A stretch of DNA of 64,000 nt, from positions 186,001-250,000 of the forward strand of contig JACKOP010000002.1 of NCBI GenBank assembly GCA_024234165.1. The letters are read 5' to 3'. A model generated the notes under the pieces. The model searched no databases. It was not told where the DNA came from and saw nothing but the letters and a program-made list of their open reading frames with translations. Shown in pieces: positions 9,369 through 18,913 of the stretch. A program made the position numbers and the translations under genes. Source of the DNA: Pseudomonadales bacterium. GTDB lineage: Bacteria; Pseudomonadota; Gammaproteobacteria; Pseudomonadales; UBA5518. Numbering within the stretch: position 1 is the stretch's first letter; each line of letters opens with the position of its first letter.

Positions 9369-11519
9369 TCAGGAATGAAAACACTGCCCGTCGCGTGCGC
9401 GTCGGCGCAGCGATTCCGGCACGGCATAGGCTGGCCCGATTCCGGCATGACGATCTGCTGCGGCGCAGAACGCATCCAGTCCCATATGATCCACGTAGCG
9501 CAGCGCGCCACCGCGGAACAGCGGGAAGCCGATCCCCAGCACCAGCGCCATGTCGGCCTCGCCTGCGCTGTCGACGATGCTCTCGTCGAGACAACGCACC
9601 AGCTCGTTGCACATCGGTACCATCATGCGTTCGACGATCTCCTGCTCGCCAAACTCCTGCGGCACTCCACACACCGGCGCCAGCAGCGATTGCACGCCGG
9701 GATCGAACTGCTGTGCGGCACGGCCAGCGCGATCCTGCTCGTAGCGATAGAAGCCCGCACCGCTCTTCCGGCCGAAACGTCCGGCCGCGAACAGCACATC
9801 GAGCGCGGTACGGAATCCGAGCATCATGCGTGCGGGGAAGCCGGCTGCCATCACCGCAGCGGCATGCTGCGCCACGTCGATGCCGACCACGTCGAGCAGA
9901 TGCGCCGGACCCATCGGCCAGCCGAACTTCTGCATCGCGCGATCCACCGCACGGAAATCGGCACCATCATGCAACAACGCGTTGAAGGCACCGAAGTACG
10001 GAAACAGCACACGATTGACCAGAAAGCCCGGGCAGTCACGCACCACGATCGGCGTTTTCTTCAACTGCCGTGCATACGCCACCGTGGTCGCGATTGCAGC
10101 GTCCGAACTCTGTTCGCCACGGATCACTTCGACCAGCGGCATGCGATGCACCGGGTTGAAGAAATGCATGCCGCAGAAGTTCTGCGGCCTCTGCAACGCA
10201 GCCGCAAGCCGCGTGATCGAGATCGTCGACGTGTTGCTGGCCAGGATGACGTCGGAACCAACACGCGCTTCACACTCGGCGAGCACTCGCTGTTTCACCC
10301 CCTCGTTCTCGACGACTGCCTCGACGACGAAATCGACGACCGCAAAATCGTCGTAATCGAGCGCCGGCGTGATCGCACGCAACACGCCGGCCATCGTCGC
10401 GGCACTCATGCGACCCCGATCGACCTGAGCAGCCAGCAGATTGCCGGCTTCGCGCATGCCTAGATCGATGCCCTTGGCGACGATGTCCTTCATCACGATC
10501 GGCACACCGCAGCTCGCCGACTGGTAAGCCACCCCACCGCCCATCGTGCCGGCACCGAGCACGGCCGCCTGCACCACCTTGCGGCCTGACCCGGCCCAGC
10601 GGCGCGCCTTTCTGCTCACGGCCTGTTCGTTCAGGAACAGGCCGATCAGGCTGTCGGCCTCGTTGCCGGCTGCCAGGCGCGCAAAAAACCTTGCCTCTAT
10701 CGCCAGTGCCTCGGTGCGTGCGAGTCCGGCCGATTTCTCCATCGACTTCACGGCCGCAAGTGGAGCCGGCAGGTTGGGTCCGGCCTGCGCCGCGACCAGG
10801 CTCTTGCCGGTGGTGAATGCCATCATGCGCTCGATGTCGTTCAACAGCACGGGCTGCGTCTTCTCACGCCGGCGTGTGACGTGATCCAGCGTACCGGCCA
10901 TGTACTGGGCGAGCAGGTCGAGCGCGGCATCGCGCAGGCGTGCCGGATCGACCACTGCGTCCACGACTCCGACTCGCAGCGCCTCGTCGCCCGCGTACTC
11001 CTTGCCACCGCAGATCCACTCCACCGCGTTGTCGATTCCGATCAGCCGCGGCAGGCGTACGGTAGCGCCAAATCCGGGATTGAGCCCGAGCTTCACTTCG
11101 GGCAGACCGATCCTCGCCTCGCGTGCCAGCACGCGCGCATCCGCGGCCAGACAGAGTTCCAGTCCACCACCGAGCGCGCTGCCGTTGATCGCGCACACCG
11201 TCGGTACCGCCAGATCCTCGAGTGCGTTGAAGATCGTGTTCGCCGTCGCGAGTGTGGCGAGCAGTGTTTCCTCACCCTGGCGGAACAACACACCGAACTC
11301 GCCTATGTCTGCCCCCACGTTGAAATAGTCCGGCTTGCCGCTGCTGATCAGTACTCCGCGCAGTCCCTGCGTGTTCGCCAGCACAGTCAGTGCCTCGTGG
11401 AGCTCGCGCAGCGCAAGCTGGTCGAACTTGTTCACGGTATCGCCGTCACGGTCGAAGCACAGCTCGACCACACCAGCATCGAGCGTCCGCAGTCTGATCG
11501 TCTTGCCCTGGTATTGCAT
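9369..11519 (-). CDS. fadB: Fatty acid oxidation complex alpha subunit FadB
   Basis: 716-residue multifunctional enzyme. The N-terminal enoyl-CoA hydratase/isomerase domain contains AINGSALGGGLELCLAAD and LPEVKLGLNPGFGATVRLPR. The central 3-hydroxyacyl-CoA dehydrogenase domain begins with the NAD motif VLGAGTMGGGVAYQSA and includes the catalytic histidine in FCGMHFFNPVHRMPLVEVI. I start at MQYQGKTIRLRTLDAG (11519), the conserved FadB start. First gene of fadBA; complete length for the family. Confidence 0.97.
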   Translation of the reverse strand: MQYQGKTIRLRTLDAGVVELCFDRDGDTVNKFDQLALRELHEALTVLANTQGLRGVLISSGKPDYFNVGADIGEFGVLFRQGEETLLATLATANTIFNALEDLAVPTVCAINGSALGGGLELCLAADARVLAREARIGLPEVKLGLNPGFGATVRLPRLIGIDNAVEWICGGKEYAGDEALRVGVVDAVVDPARLRDAALDLLAQYMAGTLDHVTRRREKTQPVLLNDIERMMAFTTGKSLVAAQAGPNLPAPLAAVKSMEKSAGLARTEALAIEARFFARLAAGNEADSLIGLFLNEQAVSRKARRWAGSGRKVVQAAVLGAGTMGGGVAYQSASCGVPIVMKDIVAKGIDLGMREAGNLLAAQVDRGRMSAATMAGVLRAITPALDYDDFAVVDFVVEAVVENEGVKQRVLAECEARVGSDVILASNTSTISITRLAAALQRPQNFCGMHFFNPVHRMPLVEVIRGEQSSDAAIATTVAYARQLKKTPIVVRDCPGFLVNRVLFPYFGAFNALLHDGADFRAVDRAMQKFGWPMGPAHLLDVVGIDVAQHAAAVMAAGFPARMMLGFRTALDVLFAAGRFGRKSGAGFYRYEQDRAGRAAQQFDPGVQSLLAPVCGVPQEFGEQEIVERMMVPMCNELVRCLDESIVDSAGEADMALVLGIGFPLFRGGALRYVDHMGLDAFCAAADRHAGIGPAYAVPESLRRRARDGQCFHS

Positions 11520-11590
11520 GAAACTTCCCCATCGCGACAGGAGGTGGAGCACGACCGATTATAGGCGCGGCGGTCTGCGCGACCACCACA

Positions 11591-12664
11591 TCAGCCGGTG
11601 AGACAGGCAGGATCGAAAACGTATTCCCCGGCCAGCCAGCCGATCAGCTCGCGCGCACCCGGCGAATCGTGACGCGCGTAGCATCGGGCAAGTTCCACCC
11701 GCCGCGCGGCATCGATCGCATCGAGACCGCCACGCTGGAACAAGTCCAGATCACGTATCAGTTCCTGCGCCAGCGCCGCACCGCATTCGGCACGCACAGC
11801 GTCCGGGAATGCCGCATCCGGATCGTAACCTGCACCGCGTCGATAGAGCATTGCCAGCGTGCGCAAGGGGATCCGGGACAGCCAGCACTGGTTCATCGGG
11901 TTGACGAAGTGCGCGCCGACCACATCCGCCAGCTCCGGACTGCGCCCACGGAAAGCATCGATGCGCAGGAACTTCGCACCCTTCTCGCCATCGTTGACCG
12001 GATAGTTGTCCCACAGGACCGGCGCACGTCCAAACCGCGCCGCGATCGAACGCAACGCATGCAGTGACTGTGCATCGGCACAAACGCGCTCGCCGGTCCA
12101 GAAGATCCCGACTTCGGGCGGAAGCAGCCGTCCCAGATCATCCCAGTAACCGGCAGGCATCTTGCCGAACACCCGTTCCAGCACCGGATCGGTCGAGTAA
12201 TAGCTGGGGCACACGAGGGCGTGCCGTGCCCTGCTCGTCTCGAGCGCAATCGCCACCAGGTCAGCCTGACGCTCGGCCAGCGCGTCGATGTGGCGCGGCA
12301 TGTCGTCGAACAGGATGCACAGCAACTGCGGCCCGAAATCCTCGAGATAGCTCAGCTTGTCGCGCCAGCGCGCCAGTGCCGTTGCCGAGCCGTCCTCGAC
12401 CAGCCCGAGTGGACTGAGGCCACAGCCCCACAACAGTCCGGCACGGTTGCTGCATGCGGCGATCGCCCGCAGGCGAGCCTCATCTGCGGACGACCAGCGT
12501 TCGCTCCAGCGCCGGCGCAGCCACGCGTCCCCCTTGGGCGCGTAGATATAGTAGCGAAAACCCATCGCGGCGATGAAATCCAGACAGTCGAGGCGATCGG
12601 CATCACCCCATTGGCGTCCGTAGAAGCCCTCGACCAACCCGGTCGCGAACGGTAGCGTCTGCAT
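11591..12664 (-). CDS. GH84-type beta-N-acetylglucosaminidase domain protein
   Basis: 357-residue single-domain protein beginning LPFATGLVEGFYGRQWGD, the hallmark of the GH84 (NAGidase/O-GlcNAcase, bacterial hyaluronidase) barrel. The adjacent catalytic aspartates are seen in LLCILFDDMPRHID (about residue 118). FVNPMNQCWLSRIPLRT matches the substrate-pocket strand. No signal peptide is evident, so it should be cytosolic, unlike secreted clostridial relatives. Its ATG overlaps the tatD stop (TGATG), so the two are probably co-translated. It would hydrolyse terminal beta-GlcNAc, perhaps in peptidoglycan or glycoconjugate recycling; the natural substrate is unknown. Confidence 0.85.
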   Translation of the reverse strand: MQTLPFATGLVEGFYGRQWGDADRLDCLDFIAAMGFRYYIYAPKGDAWLRRRWSERWSSADEARLRAIAACSNRAGLLWGCGLSPLGLVEDGSATALARWRDKLSYLEDFGPQLLCILFDDMPRHIDALAERQADLVAIALETSRARHALVCPSYYSTDPVLERVFGKMPAGYWDDLGRLLPPEVGIFWTGERVCADAQSLHALRSIAARFGRAPVLWDNYPVNDGEKGAKFLRIDAFRGRSPELADVVGAHFVNPMNQCWLSRIPLRTLAMLYRRGAGYDPDAAFPDAVRAECGAALAQELIRDLDLFQRGGLDAIDAARRVELARCYARHDSPGARELIGWLAGEYVFDPACLTG

Positions 12665-13455
12665 CAGTCGCGTTCGGCTGCGGCCGCACGCGGAAACAGG
12701 CGGTAGAAATTGGCGGTGGTCACCTGCGCTACCTCCTCCAGCGTGACATCCTTGATGGCTGCAATCGCCTGCGCCACGTGGATCACGTGTTGCGGCTCGT
12801 TGACCCGGCCACGGTGCGGCACCGGAGCCAGGTAGGGAGAGTCGGTTTCGACCAGCAGGCGATCAAGCGGCACTTCGCGCACCACCTCGCGCAATTGTGT
12901 TGCACTGCGGAACGTGATGATGCCGGAGAAGGAGATCAGGAAACCGAGCGCGAGTGCGGAGCGCGCCATCTCGATGCTTTCCGTGAAGCAGTGCATGACG
13001 CCGGCGCAACCGCGATCGGCATGGCGCTCAAGCAGTTCCAGGGTGTCGTCTCTCGCGTCGCGCGTGTGCACGATCACCGGCAACCCGGCCCGTGCAGCGA
13101 CACGCAACTGCATCACGAAACGCTCGCGCTGCAAGTTCACGGAGTCGGCTCCGTGGTAATAGTCGAGCCCGGTTTCACCGATCGCGATCACGCGCGGATC
13201 GGCCGCCAGATCGAGCAGCGTCTCGGCGTCGATCGACGCATCCTCGGGTGTCGATGGATGGATCCCGATCGCCGCGTAGACTTCGGGGTGTGCGTGTGCG
13301 TGCGCGAGCACGCGCGTCATGTTGTCGCGATCGACCGCCACCGTGAGCATGCGGCCCACACCGGCGGCAGCGGCAGACTGCAGGATATCGGCAATCGCGC
13401 GCCCTGACGGCGGAGCCGTCAGATAGTCGAGGTGGCAATGGCTGTCGATCAGCAT
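12664..13455 (-). CDS. tatD: TatD-family metal-dependent 3'-5' DNase
   Basis: About 263-residue amidohydrolase-fold nuclease. Metal ligands are visible as DSHCHLDYL at the start, then GETGLDYYHG, VIVHTRDARDD, MHCFTES and VETDSPYL, in the family order. I use the ATG at 13455 (MLIDSHCHLD). A GTG at 13482 overlapping the pilZ stop is the alternative and would add nine residues. It ends the holB-pilZ-tatD run and overlaps the GH84 gene. Family members act in DNA repair or oxidised nucleic-acid cleanup. Confidence 0.93.
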   Translation of the reverse strand: MLIDSHCHLDYLTAPPSGRAIADILQSAAAAGVGRMLTVAVDRDNMTRVLAHAHAHPEVYAAIGIHPSTPEDASIDAETLLDLAADPRVIAIGETGLDYYHGADSVNLQRERFVMQLRVAARAGLPVIVHTRDARDDTLELLERHADRGCAGVMHCFTESIEMARSALALGFLISFSGIITFRSATQLREVVREVPLDRLLVETDSPYLAPVPHRGRVNEPQHVIHVAQAIAAIKDVTLEEVAQVTTANFYRLFPRAAAAERD

Positions 13456-13478
13456 GCCCGGACGGCCGACACGCTCGC

Positions 13479-13829
13479 TCACATCGTGTGGGTCGGACGT
13501 TCGGATTCGAGTGCGCCGGCGAGGTAGGTCTCGATCTTGCGGGTCGCGGTGTCGTCCTGTCCGTTGAATTGCACGCCGATTCCGGAGGCCCGATTTCCCT
13601 GTGCGCGCTTCGGCGTCACCCAGACTACCTTTCCCGCCACCGGAATCTTCTCCGGCTCGTCCATCAGGTTCAGCAGCATGAAGACCTCGTCACCGATGCG
13701 ATACGGCTTGTTGGTCGGTATGAACAAGCCACCGTTCTGCAGGAACGGCATATACGCAGCGTACAGCACCGCCTTGTCCTTGATCGTCAGGGACAGAATG
13801 CCGTTGCGGGTACCTTGTGGCGCATTCAT
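13479..13829 (-). CDS. pilZ: PilZ-domain protein (type IV pilus biogenesis PilZ)
   Basis: 116-residue protein in the conserved tmk-holB-pilZ-tatD context of type IV-piliated gammaproteobacteria. The sequence has LPFLQNGGLFIPT-like and VAGKVVWVTPKRAQGNRASG segments, and the GIGVQF strand of the PilZ fold. The canonical c-di-GMP motif RxxxR...DxSxxG is not intact, as in Pseudomonas PilZ itself, which does not bind c-di-GMP but contacts PilB/FimX. Its stop overlaps a possible GTG start of tatD. Confidence 0.9.
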   Translation of the reverse strand: MNAPQGTRNGILSLTIKDKAVLYAAYMPFLQNGGLFIPTNKPYRIGDEVFMLLNLMDEPEKIPVAGKVVWVTPKRAQGNRASGIGVQFNGQDDTATRKIETYLAGALESERPTHTM

Positions 13830-13956
13830 CGGAAACCATCTGACTGTCTGCTGCCTGCCAAGAGTAGCCAGTCAGCGGCGCTTTTGCCAACTGTGGCGTC
13901 ATCACGTCTCCCTGCAAACCCGTGCGGCGAACCGGCAACGGAGCACCGCAAATGCG

Positions 13957-15006
13957 TTATGAGGCGCGTGGCGATGCCTTCGTATCGGGGGGTGCGCGCC
14001 GCGACGCCGCATACCCCGAATGCCAGTCGAACAGCAGTGCCTCGAGCAGCAGTTGCCGGTTCGGATTGGCGGCAGACGTGGCGTCACGGCGCGCCTCGAT
14101 CACGCGCCGCAAGGTACGCGCGAGCAGCGCTGCATCCAGCCCCGGCAGCAGTTCGGCATAGGCAGGAGCTGCACGCGGAATGCGCGCACCGCCAATCCCT
14201 CCGCGTGCCACCACCCCTGCCAGATCGAGCAGGAACAGGAACATCCAGTCGAGCACATCGAGCAGCTCCAGCTCAGCGCACTCGCCGGCCACTGCCGCGA
14301 TCCATGCACGTGGCTCAACGGCACGGCGCATCACGTCTGCCACTCGATCGAAACCATTCAGCCCGCCACGATCACGCAGGCGCAGCGCGCCGAGCGGCAT
14401 GCCTGCCGCCACACCGAGCAGATCGACGGCATCATCGATACCACAGCTTTCGCGCAGCCAGTCGGCGGCCAGATCCGGCGTCGGCGGACGCAACTTCAAC
14501 TGCAGACAGCGCGAGCGCACGGTGGGCAGCAGACGGGCCGGTGCGTCACTCAACAGCACGATATGCGTACGCGGTGCCGGTTCTTCGAGACTCTTCAGCA
14601 GACTGTTCGCGGTATGCGTGTTCATCGCCTCGGCCGGATCGATGATCACCACCTTCGCGTGCGCGACGCTTGCCGTACGCATCACGAACTCGGCCAGACC
14701 GCTGCGAATCTGCTCGATCCGGATCTGCCGTCCCGGCTCCTCCGGCATCACGCGCAGCAAGTCCGGGTGCGAGCCGGCGGCGAACAACTCGCAGTCGCGG
14801 CATCGTCCGCAGGCACTGCCGGCGAGCGGTGCGCGGCACAGCAGGGAGCGTGCCAACAGCTCGGCGAACGGCCGTTTGCCGATCCCTGCGGGACCACCGA
14901 TCAGCACCGCATGGTGCAGGCGTGCATCCATGATGCGCGCACTCAGGTGCGCCCAGTCATCGTACTGCCACGGCAGAGGTGCCACCAGGACACCGGGCAG
15001 GCTCAT
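13957..15006 (-). CDS. holB: DNA polymerase III delta' subunit
   Basis: 349-residue clamp-loader subunit. It has the degenerate P-loop GGPAGIGKRPFAELLA, the zinc module CGRCRDCELFAAGSHPD, and the sensor region KVVIIDPAEAMNTHTANSLLK followed by SLEEPAPRT (SRC-like motif VRSRCLQLKL). It overlaps the end of tmk by a few bases, indicating translational coupling, and precedes pilZ. Confidence 0.95.
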   Translation of the reverse strand: MSLPGVLVAPLPWQYDDWAHLSARIMDARLHHAVLIGGPAGIGKRPFAELLARSLLCRAPLAGSACGRCRDCELFAAGSHPDLLRVMPEEPGRQIRIEQIRSGLAEFVMRTASVAHAKVVIIDPAEAMNTHTANSLLKSLEEPAPRTHIVLLSDAPARLLPTVRSRCLQLKLRPPTPDLAADWLRESCGIDDAVDLLGVAAGMPLGALRLRDRGGLNGFDRVADVMRRAVEPRAWIAAVAGECAELELLDVLDWMFLFLLDLAGVVARGGIGGARIPRAAPAYAELLPGLDAALLARTLRRVIEARRDATSAANPNRQLLLEALLFDWHSGYAASRRAPPDTKASPRAS

Positions 15007-15644
15007 GCCACGCCCCCGCAGCTCCCGAGGTATTCGTCAACCGCCGCGATCACCGACGTGCGCACCTGCACCAGGTCCCGTGCCGCATCGAGTACACGAA
15101 AACGCGTGGGCTCGGCAACCGCCAGTGTGTGGTAGGTCGCACGCACACGCTCGAAGAATGCGGCCTGCTCGCTTTCGAACCGATCCGGCGCACCGCGCCC
15201 ACCGATGCGCTGCATCCCGAGTTCGACCGGCAGATCGAGCAGCAGCGTCAGATCGGGCCTGAAGTCGCCCAGCAGCAGATCGCGCAACGCCTGCACACGT
15301 TCGATGCCGAGTCCACGGCCAGCGCCCTGATAAGCGATGCTGGCATCGACGAAACGGTCACACAGCACCCACTCCCCGCGCGCCAGCGCGGGCCGGATCA
15401 CGTGCGCAACATGCTGCATGCGTGCCGCGAACATCAGCAACAATTCCGTATCCGCGCACACATCCTCCTCGCGCGCGGCAAGCAGCAACGCACGGATCTC
15501 CTCGCCGAGCGGTGTGCCGCCCGGCTCGCGTGTGACCGTCACGCGCAGGCCCGCCGCCTGCAGATGCTCGGCGATACACGCAATGTTGGTGCTCTTGCCG
15601 GCCCCTTCACCACCTTCCACGGTGATGAACCTGCCCCTGCTCAT
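15003..15644 (-). CDS. tmk: Thymidylate kinase
   Basis: 213-residue enzyme phosphorylating dTMP to dTDP. It starts MSRGRFITVEGGEGAGKST, with the P-loop GGEGAGKST. The DRx motif is LCDRFVDASIAYQGAGRG, and TREPGGTPLGEEIR carries the nucleotide-binding loop. The ATG at 15644 gives the normal length. The extra in-frame upstream codons overlap mltG and are not family-like. Confidence 0.97.
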   Translation of the reverse strand: MSRGRFITVEGGEGAGKSTNIACIAEHLQAAGLRVTVTREPGGTPLGEEIRALLLAAREEDVCADTELLLMFAARMQHVAHVIRPALARGEWVLCDRFVDASIAYQGAGRGLGIERVQALRDLLLGDFRPDLTLLLDLPVELGMQRIGGRGAPDRFESEQAAFFERVRATYHTLAVAEPTRFRVLDAARDLVQVRTSVIAAVDEYLGSCGGVA

Positions 15645-15660
15645 GCGCGGCTCGTCTCCC

Positions 15661-16701
15661 TTATCCACCACCACGGCGCAACTGGTATTTGCGTACGGCA
15701 CGATTGTGCTCTTCAAGCGTGTTCGAGAATTCGTGCGAACCATCACCACGCGCCACGAAGTAGAGTTCCGTTCCCTCGGCCGGATGCAACGCGGCGTGGA
15801 TCGCGGCACGGCCAGGGTTGGCAATCGGTGACGGAGGAAGCCCCGGATTCAGGTAGGTATTGTACGGGCCAGGCGTTCGCAAGTGCTCGCGCGTGAGGTT
15901 GCCGTCGAAACGCTCCCCGAGCCCGTAGATCACCGCGGGATCGGTCTGCAACAACATGCGCTGGCGCAGACGGCGCACGAACACGCCGGCGATGCGCGCC
16001 CGTTCGCTCGCGACACCGGTCTCCTTCTCGATCAGCGATGCCATCACCAGCGCCTGGTACGGGTCGGCATACGGCAGGTCGGGGGTACGCGTCGCCCACT
16101 CCTCGGCCAGCACGTCTTCGAGTGCGGCGTGCGCGGCACGCAGCACGTCCGCATCGCTCATGCCACGATGAAACTGGTAGGTTTCGGACAGAAAGGCGCC
16201 CTCGACCGAAGGCCATGTGACAGGGTCGAGTCCGAGCGTACGGACAAGCGCCGACGCATCGGCAGCATCCACGGTGTGCTGCAGCCGCTCCTGCGCGTGC
16301 AGCCGTGCCAGCAATTGCCCCACCGTGTTGCCTTCGATCAGCGTGACGCTGTAAACGACGACCTTGCCCGCCACCAGCATCGCCAGCAGTTCGCGCGGCG
16401 TCATGCCTGTCTCGAAGCGATATTCACCTGCACGTACCTTGTCTGCAACGCCCGTGAGGCGCGCCTGCAATCGCAGCCAGTTCGGCAGATCGAGCACGCC
16501 TCGCTCGCCGAGTTCCTGCACGAAACGTATCAGGTTGCCACCTGCAGGCAATTCGGCGATCACCGGTTCGGTAATCTGCAGCGGCCGGTCGAGCCAGCGT
16601 GTCAGCATTTTCCAGCCCATGAATGCCGATGCCACCGTACACACCAGCAGCATCCCGAGTGCGCGCACGACGACTTCAGGTCGCGAACAATCGCGCCACA
16701 T
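15661..16701 (-). CDS. mltG: Endolytic murein transglycosylase MltG
   Basis: 346-residue inner-membrane YceG-like protein that cuts nascent peptidoglycan strands. One N-terminal transmembrane helix (VVVRALGMLLVCTVASAFMGW) is followed by a LysM-like region and the catalytic domain. The catalytic glutamate is in ASLIEKETGVASER, followed by LQTDPAVIYGLG and TYLNPGLPPSPIANPG. Length is normal. Overlaps the 3' end of pabC by 26 bp and is followed 16 bp later by tmk. Confidence 0.96.
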   Translation of the reverse strand: MWRDCSRPEVVVRALGMLLVCTVASAFMGWKMLTRWLDRPLQITEPVIAELPAGGNLIRFVQELGERGVLDLPNWLRLQARLTGVADKVRAGEYRFETGMTPRELLAMLVAGKVVVYSVTLIEGNTVGQLLARLHAQERLQHTVDAADASALVRTLGLDPVTWPSVEGAFLSETYQFHRGMSDADVLRAAHAALEDVLAEEWATRTPDLPYADPYQALVMASLIEKETGVASERARIAGVFVRRLRQRMLLQTDPAVIYGLGERFDGNLTREHLRTPGPYNTYLNPGLPPSPIANPGRAAIHAALHPAEGTELYFVARGDGSHEFSNTLEEHNRAVRKYQLRRGGG

Positions 16702-17509
16702 GATCCTGCACCCTGCGCGTGACCGGACCGGGCGACCAGCGCTTGCGCCCGAGGCAGTGCACCGGCCATACGCCGATCACCGCGTTGCACACGAACACTT
16801 CCTGGGCTGCAGCCAGCAGAGCGCGTTCGCAGTGAATCTCCGCCGTCACGATGCCAAGTGCCGGCGCCACGGTCTCGAGCACATGAGCACGCATCACACC
16901 GGCGACACCGCAGGTCTCGATGAACGGTGTCAGCAGCCTCGCACCACTGACGAGAAACAGGTTGCTCGAGATGCCTTCCACGATACGGCCGCGCTGGTCA
17001 GCCATCAGTCCTTCCGCCACCTGTGGATCATCCCATTCGCGGCGTGCGAACACCTGCTCCAGGCGATTGAGGTGCTTGATTCCGGCAAGTGCGGGATTGC
17101 TGCCAAGGCGGATCTCGCAGTGACGCACCGTGATGCCTTCGCTCCACCATGTCGACGGGTACGCGACAAGCGGCCGCTCGAGCAGGATGCGTCGTGCCGG
17201 CTGCGCGGGTTCGCTGCGGTAGCCGCCGATGCCGTCGCCACGCGTGACGATCAGCTTGATCACACAGTCGATCGCGCTCGCCTGGGTGGCAAAGCGCTCC
17301 ACTTCATCACGCAGCGCGACCGCATCGAGCACGATGCCCAGCCGTCTTGCGCCGCTACACGCCCGGTCGAGGTGACGCTGCAGCAACGGAATGAGTCCGC
17401 GCCGACACCGCATCGTCTCGAACACGCCGTCACCGTAAGCAAGTCCGCGATCGCATACGGGCACGCAATCACTCGCAGCGCCATCGACCCAGACACGCAG
17501 CGCGGTCAC
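16676..17509 (-). CDS. pabC: 4-amino-4-deoxychorismate lyase
   Basis: 277-residue PLP-dependent class IV aminotransferase-fold enzyme that splits aminodeoxychorismate to p-aminobenzoate and pyruvate for folate synthesis. DRGLAYGDGVFETMRCRRG is the typical start. The PLP lysine is in LAGIKHLNRLEQVFARRE, and ISSNLFLVSG is the phosphate-binding region. The GTG at 17509 is preceded by AGGAGG at ideal spacing. Downstream of fabF in the standard order. A second PabC domain occurs in the pabB-pabC fusion near 43.5 kb. Confidence 0.94.
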   Translation of the reverse strand: MTALRVWVDGAASDCVPVCDRGLAYGDGVFETMRCRRGLIPLLQRHLDRACSGARRLGIVLDAVALRDEVERFATQASAIDCVIKLIVTRGDGIGGYRSEPAQPARRILLERPLVAYPSTWWSEGITVRHCEIRLGSNPALAGIKHLNRLEQVFARREWDDPQVAEGLMADQRGRIVEGISSNLFLVSGARLLTPFIETCGVAGVMRAHVLETVAPALGIVTAEIHCERALLAAAQEVFVCNAVIGVWPVHCLGRKRWSPGPVTRRVQDHVARLFAT

Positions 17510-17531
17510 GACATCCTCCTGCAGGAAGGAA

Positions 17532-18767
17532 TCAGATGCGGCGGAAAACGAGCGAACCGTTGGTTCCCCCGAAACCGAAGGAGTTCGACAAGGCGATGTC
17601 GATACGGCGCTGCTGGGCGACACCGGGAACGTAGTTCAACGTACAGCCTTCATCCGGATTTTCGAGGTTGATCGTCGGAGGCGCCACCCCGTCACGAATC
17701 GCGAGGATGCTGAACACCGCCTCCACCGCCCCGGCGGCTCCCAGCAGGTGTCCTATCATCGACTTGGTCGAACTCATCGCCGTGCGTGCGGCCGCGTCTC
17801 CCAGCACGTGCTCGACGGCCCGACTCTCGGCGAGGTCCCCGGCGGGTGTCGAGGTTCCGTGGGCATTGATGTAGTCGATCGCCCCAGGCTCGATGCCGGC
17901 ATCGCGGATCGCGTTCAGCATCGCCGCTGCCGCGCCGCGTCCGTCTTCCGGTGGCAGCGTCATGTGATAGGCGTCACCACTCATGCCAAAGCCGGCAAGC
18001 TCCGCGTGGATGTGCGCCCCGCGCCGGCGCGCGAACTCGTACTCCTCGAGTACCAGTACCCCGGCGCCGTCACTGAGCACGAAACCATCGCGATCGCGAT
18101 CCCACGGCCGGCTCGCTGCCTGCGGATCGTCATTGCGCGTCGACAACGCCCGCGCGGCCGCAAACCCCCCGAGCCCGACCGGCGTGGTCGCCATTTCTGC
18201 ACCACCGACCAGCATCACGTCGGCCTCGCCCCACGCGATCAGCCGCGCCCCCAGCCCGATATTGTGCGTACCGGTAGTGCACGCGGTGGTGACGGCAAGG
18301 TTCGGACCACTGAAACCATAGCGAATCGACAGACAGCCGGCGATCATGTTCGTGATCGAACCCGGCACGAAGAACGGCGAGATACGCCGCGGCCCCGAAT
18401 CGAGCACGATCTGGTGGCTCTTCTCGATCGAGGCGATACCACCGATCCCTGAACCGATCGCTGCCCCCATGCGCGACGCGAACGATTCATCCACTTTCAG
18501 GCCCGAGTCGTCCATCGCCTGCACAGCAGCGGCAAGACCGTAGAGAATGAAGTCATCGAACTTGCGCACGTCCTTGGGCGGGAGGAACGTGTTCGCGTCG
18601 AAACCGCGGATCGAACCGCCAAACCGGGTGGTGTATGCGGATACATCGAAATGATCGATCGGGGCGATACCGCTGCGACCGTTGACGATTCCGTCCCAGG
18701 TCGTCGCAACGTTGTTGCCCAGCGGGGTCACGACCCCCATACCAGTAACGACCACCCGTCGTTTCAT
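17532..18767 (-). CDS. fabF: 3-oxoacyl-[ACP] synthase II
   Basis: 411-residue condensing enzyme of fatty-acid elongation. The catalytic triad is Cys in VTTACTTGTHNIGLGARL, His in NAHGTSTPAGD, and His in KSMIGHLLGAAGAVE. The glycine-rich end SFGFGGTNGSLVF is intact. It follows acpP with a 146-bp gap. Full length. Confidence 0.97.
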   Translation of the reverse strand: MKRRVVVTGMGVVTPLGNNVATTWDGIVNGRSGIAPIDHFDVSAYTTRFGGSIRGFDANTFLPPKDVRKFDDFILYGLAAAVQAMDDSGLKVDESFASRMGAAIGSGIGGIASIEKSHQIVLDSGPRRISPFFVPGSITNMIAGCLSIRYGFSGPNLAVTTACTTGTHNIGLGARLIAWGEADVMLVGGAEMATTPVGLGGFAAARALSTRNDDPQAASRPWDRDRDGFVLSDGAGVLVLEEYEFARRRGAHIHAELAGFGMSGDAYHMTLPPEDGRGAAAAMLNAIRDAGIEPGAIDYINAHGTSTPAGDLAESRAVEHVLGDAAARTAMSSTKSMIGHLLGAAGAVEAVFSILAIRDGVAPPTINLENPDEGCTLNYVPGVAQQRRIDIALSNSFGFGGTNGSLVFRRI

Positions 18768-18779
18768 TACCCAGAACTC

Positions 18780-18905
18780 CGTCTGCGAGCCGCGTTATCG
18801 TCACAGGCCGCGGCTGCGCGCGGCCGCTCAACTGCAATACTGCCTGTCGGGTGGACAGGCTTTGCGAGGCTGCGACCCCGTCCCGGGCCAGACAGCCTCG
18901 CGGCG
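18780..18905 (-). promoter_or_regulatory. Hairpin-rich gap between acpP and fabF
   Basis: The minus-strand message can form GCGAGGCTG/CAGCCTCGC and, further on, GCCTGTC/GACAGGC stems. Neither is followed by a U-tract. acpP is usually expressed far above its neighbours, so partial termination or mRNA stabilisation here would be plausible, but this is inference from folding only. Confidence 0.35.
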
Positions 18906-18913
18906 GAATTCAA

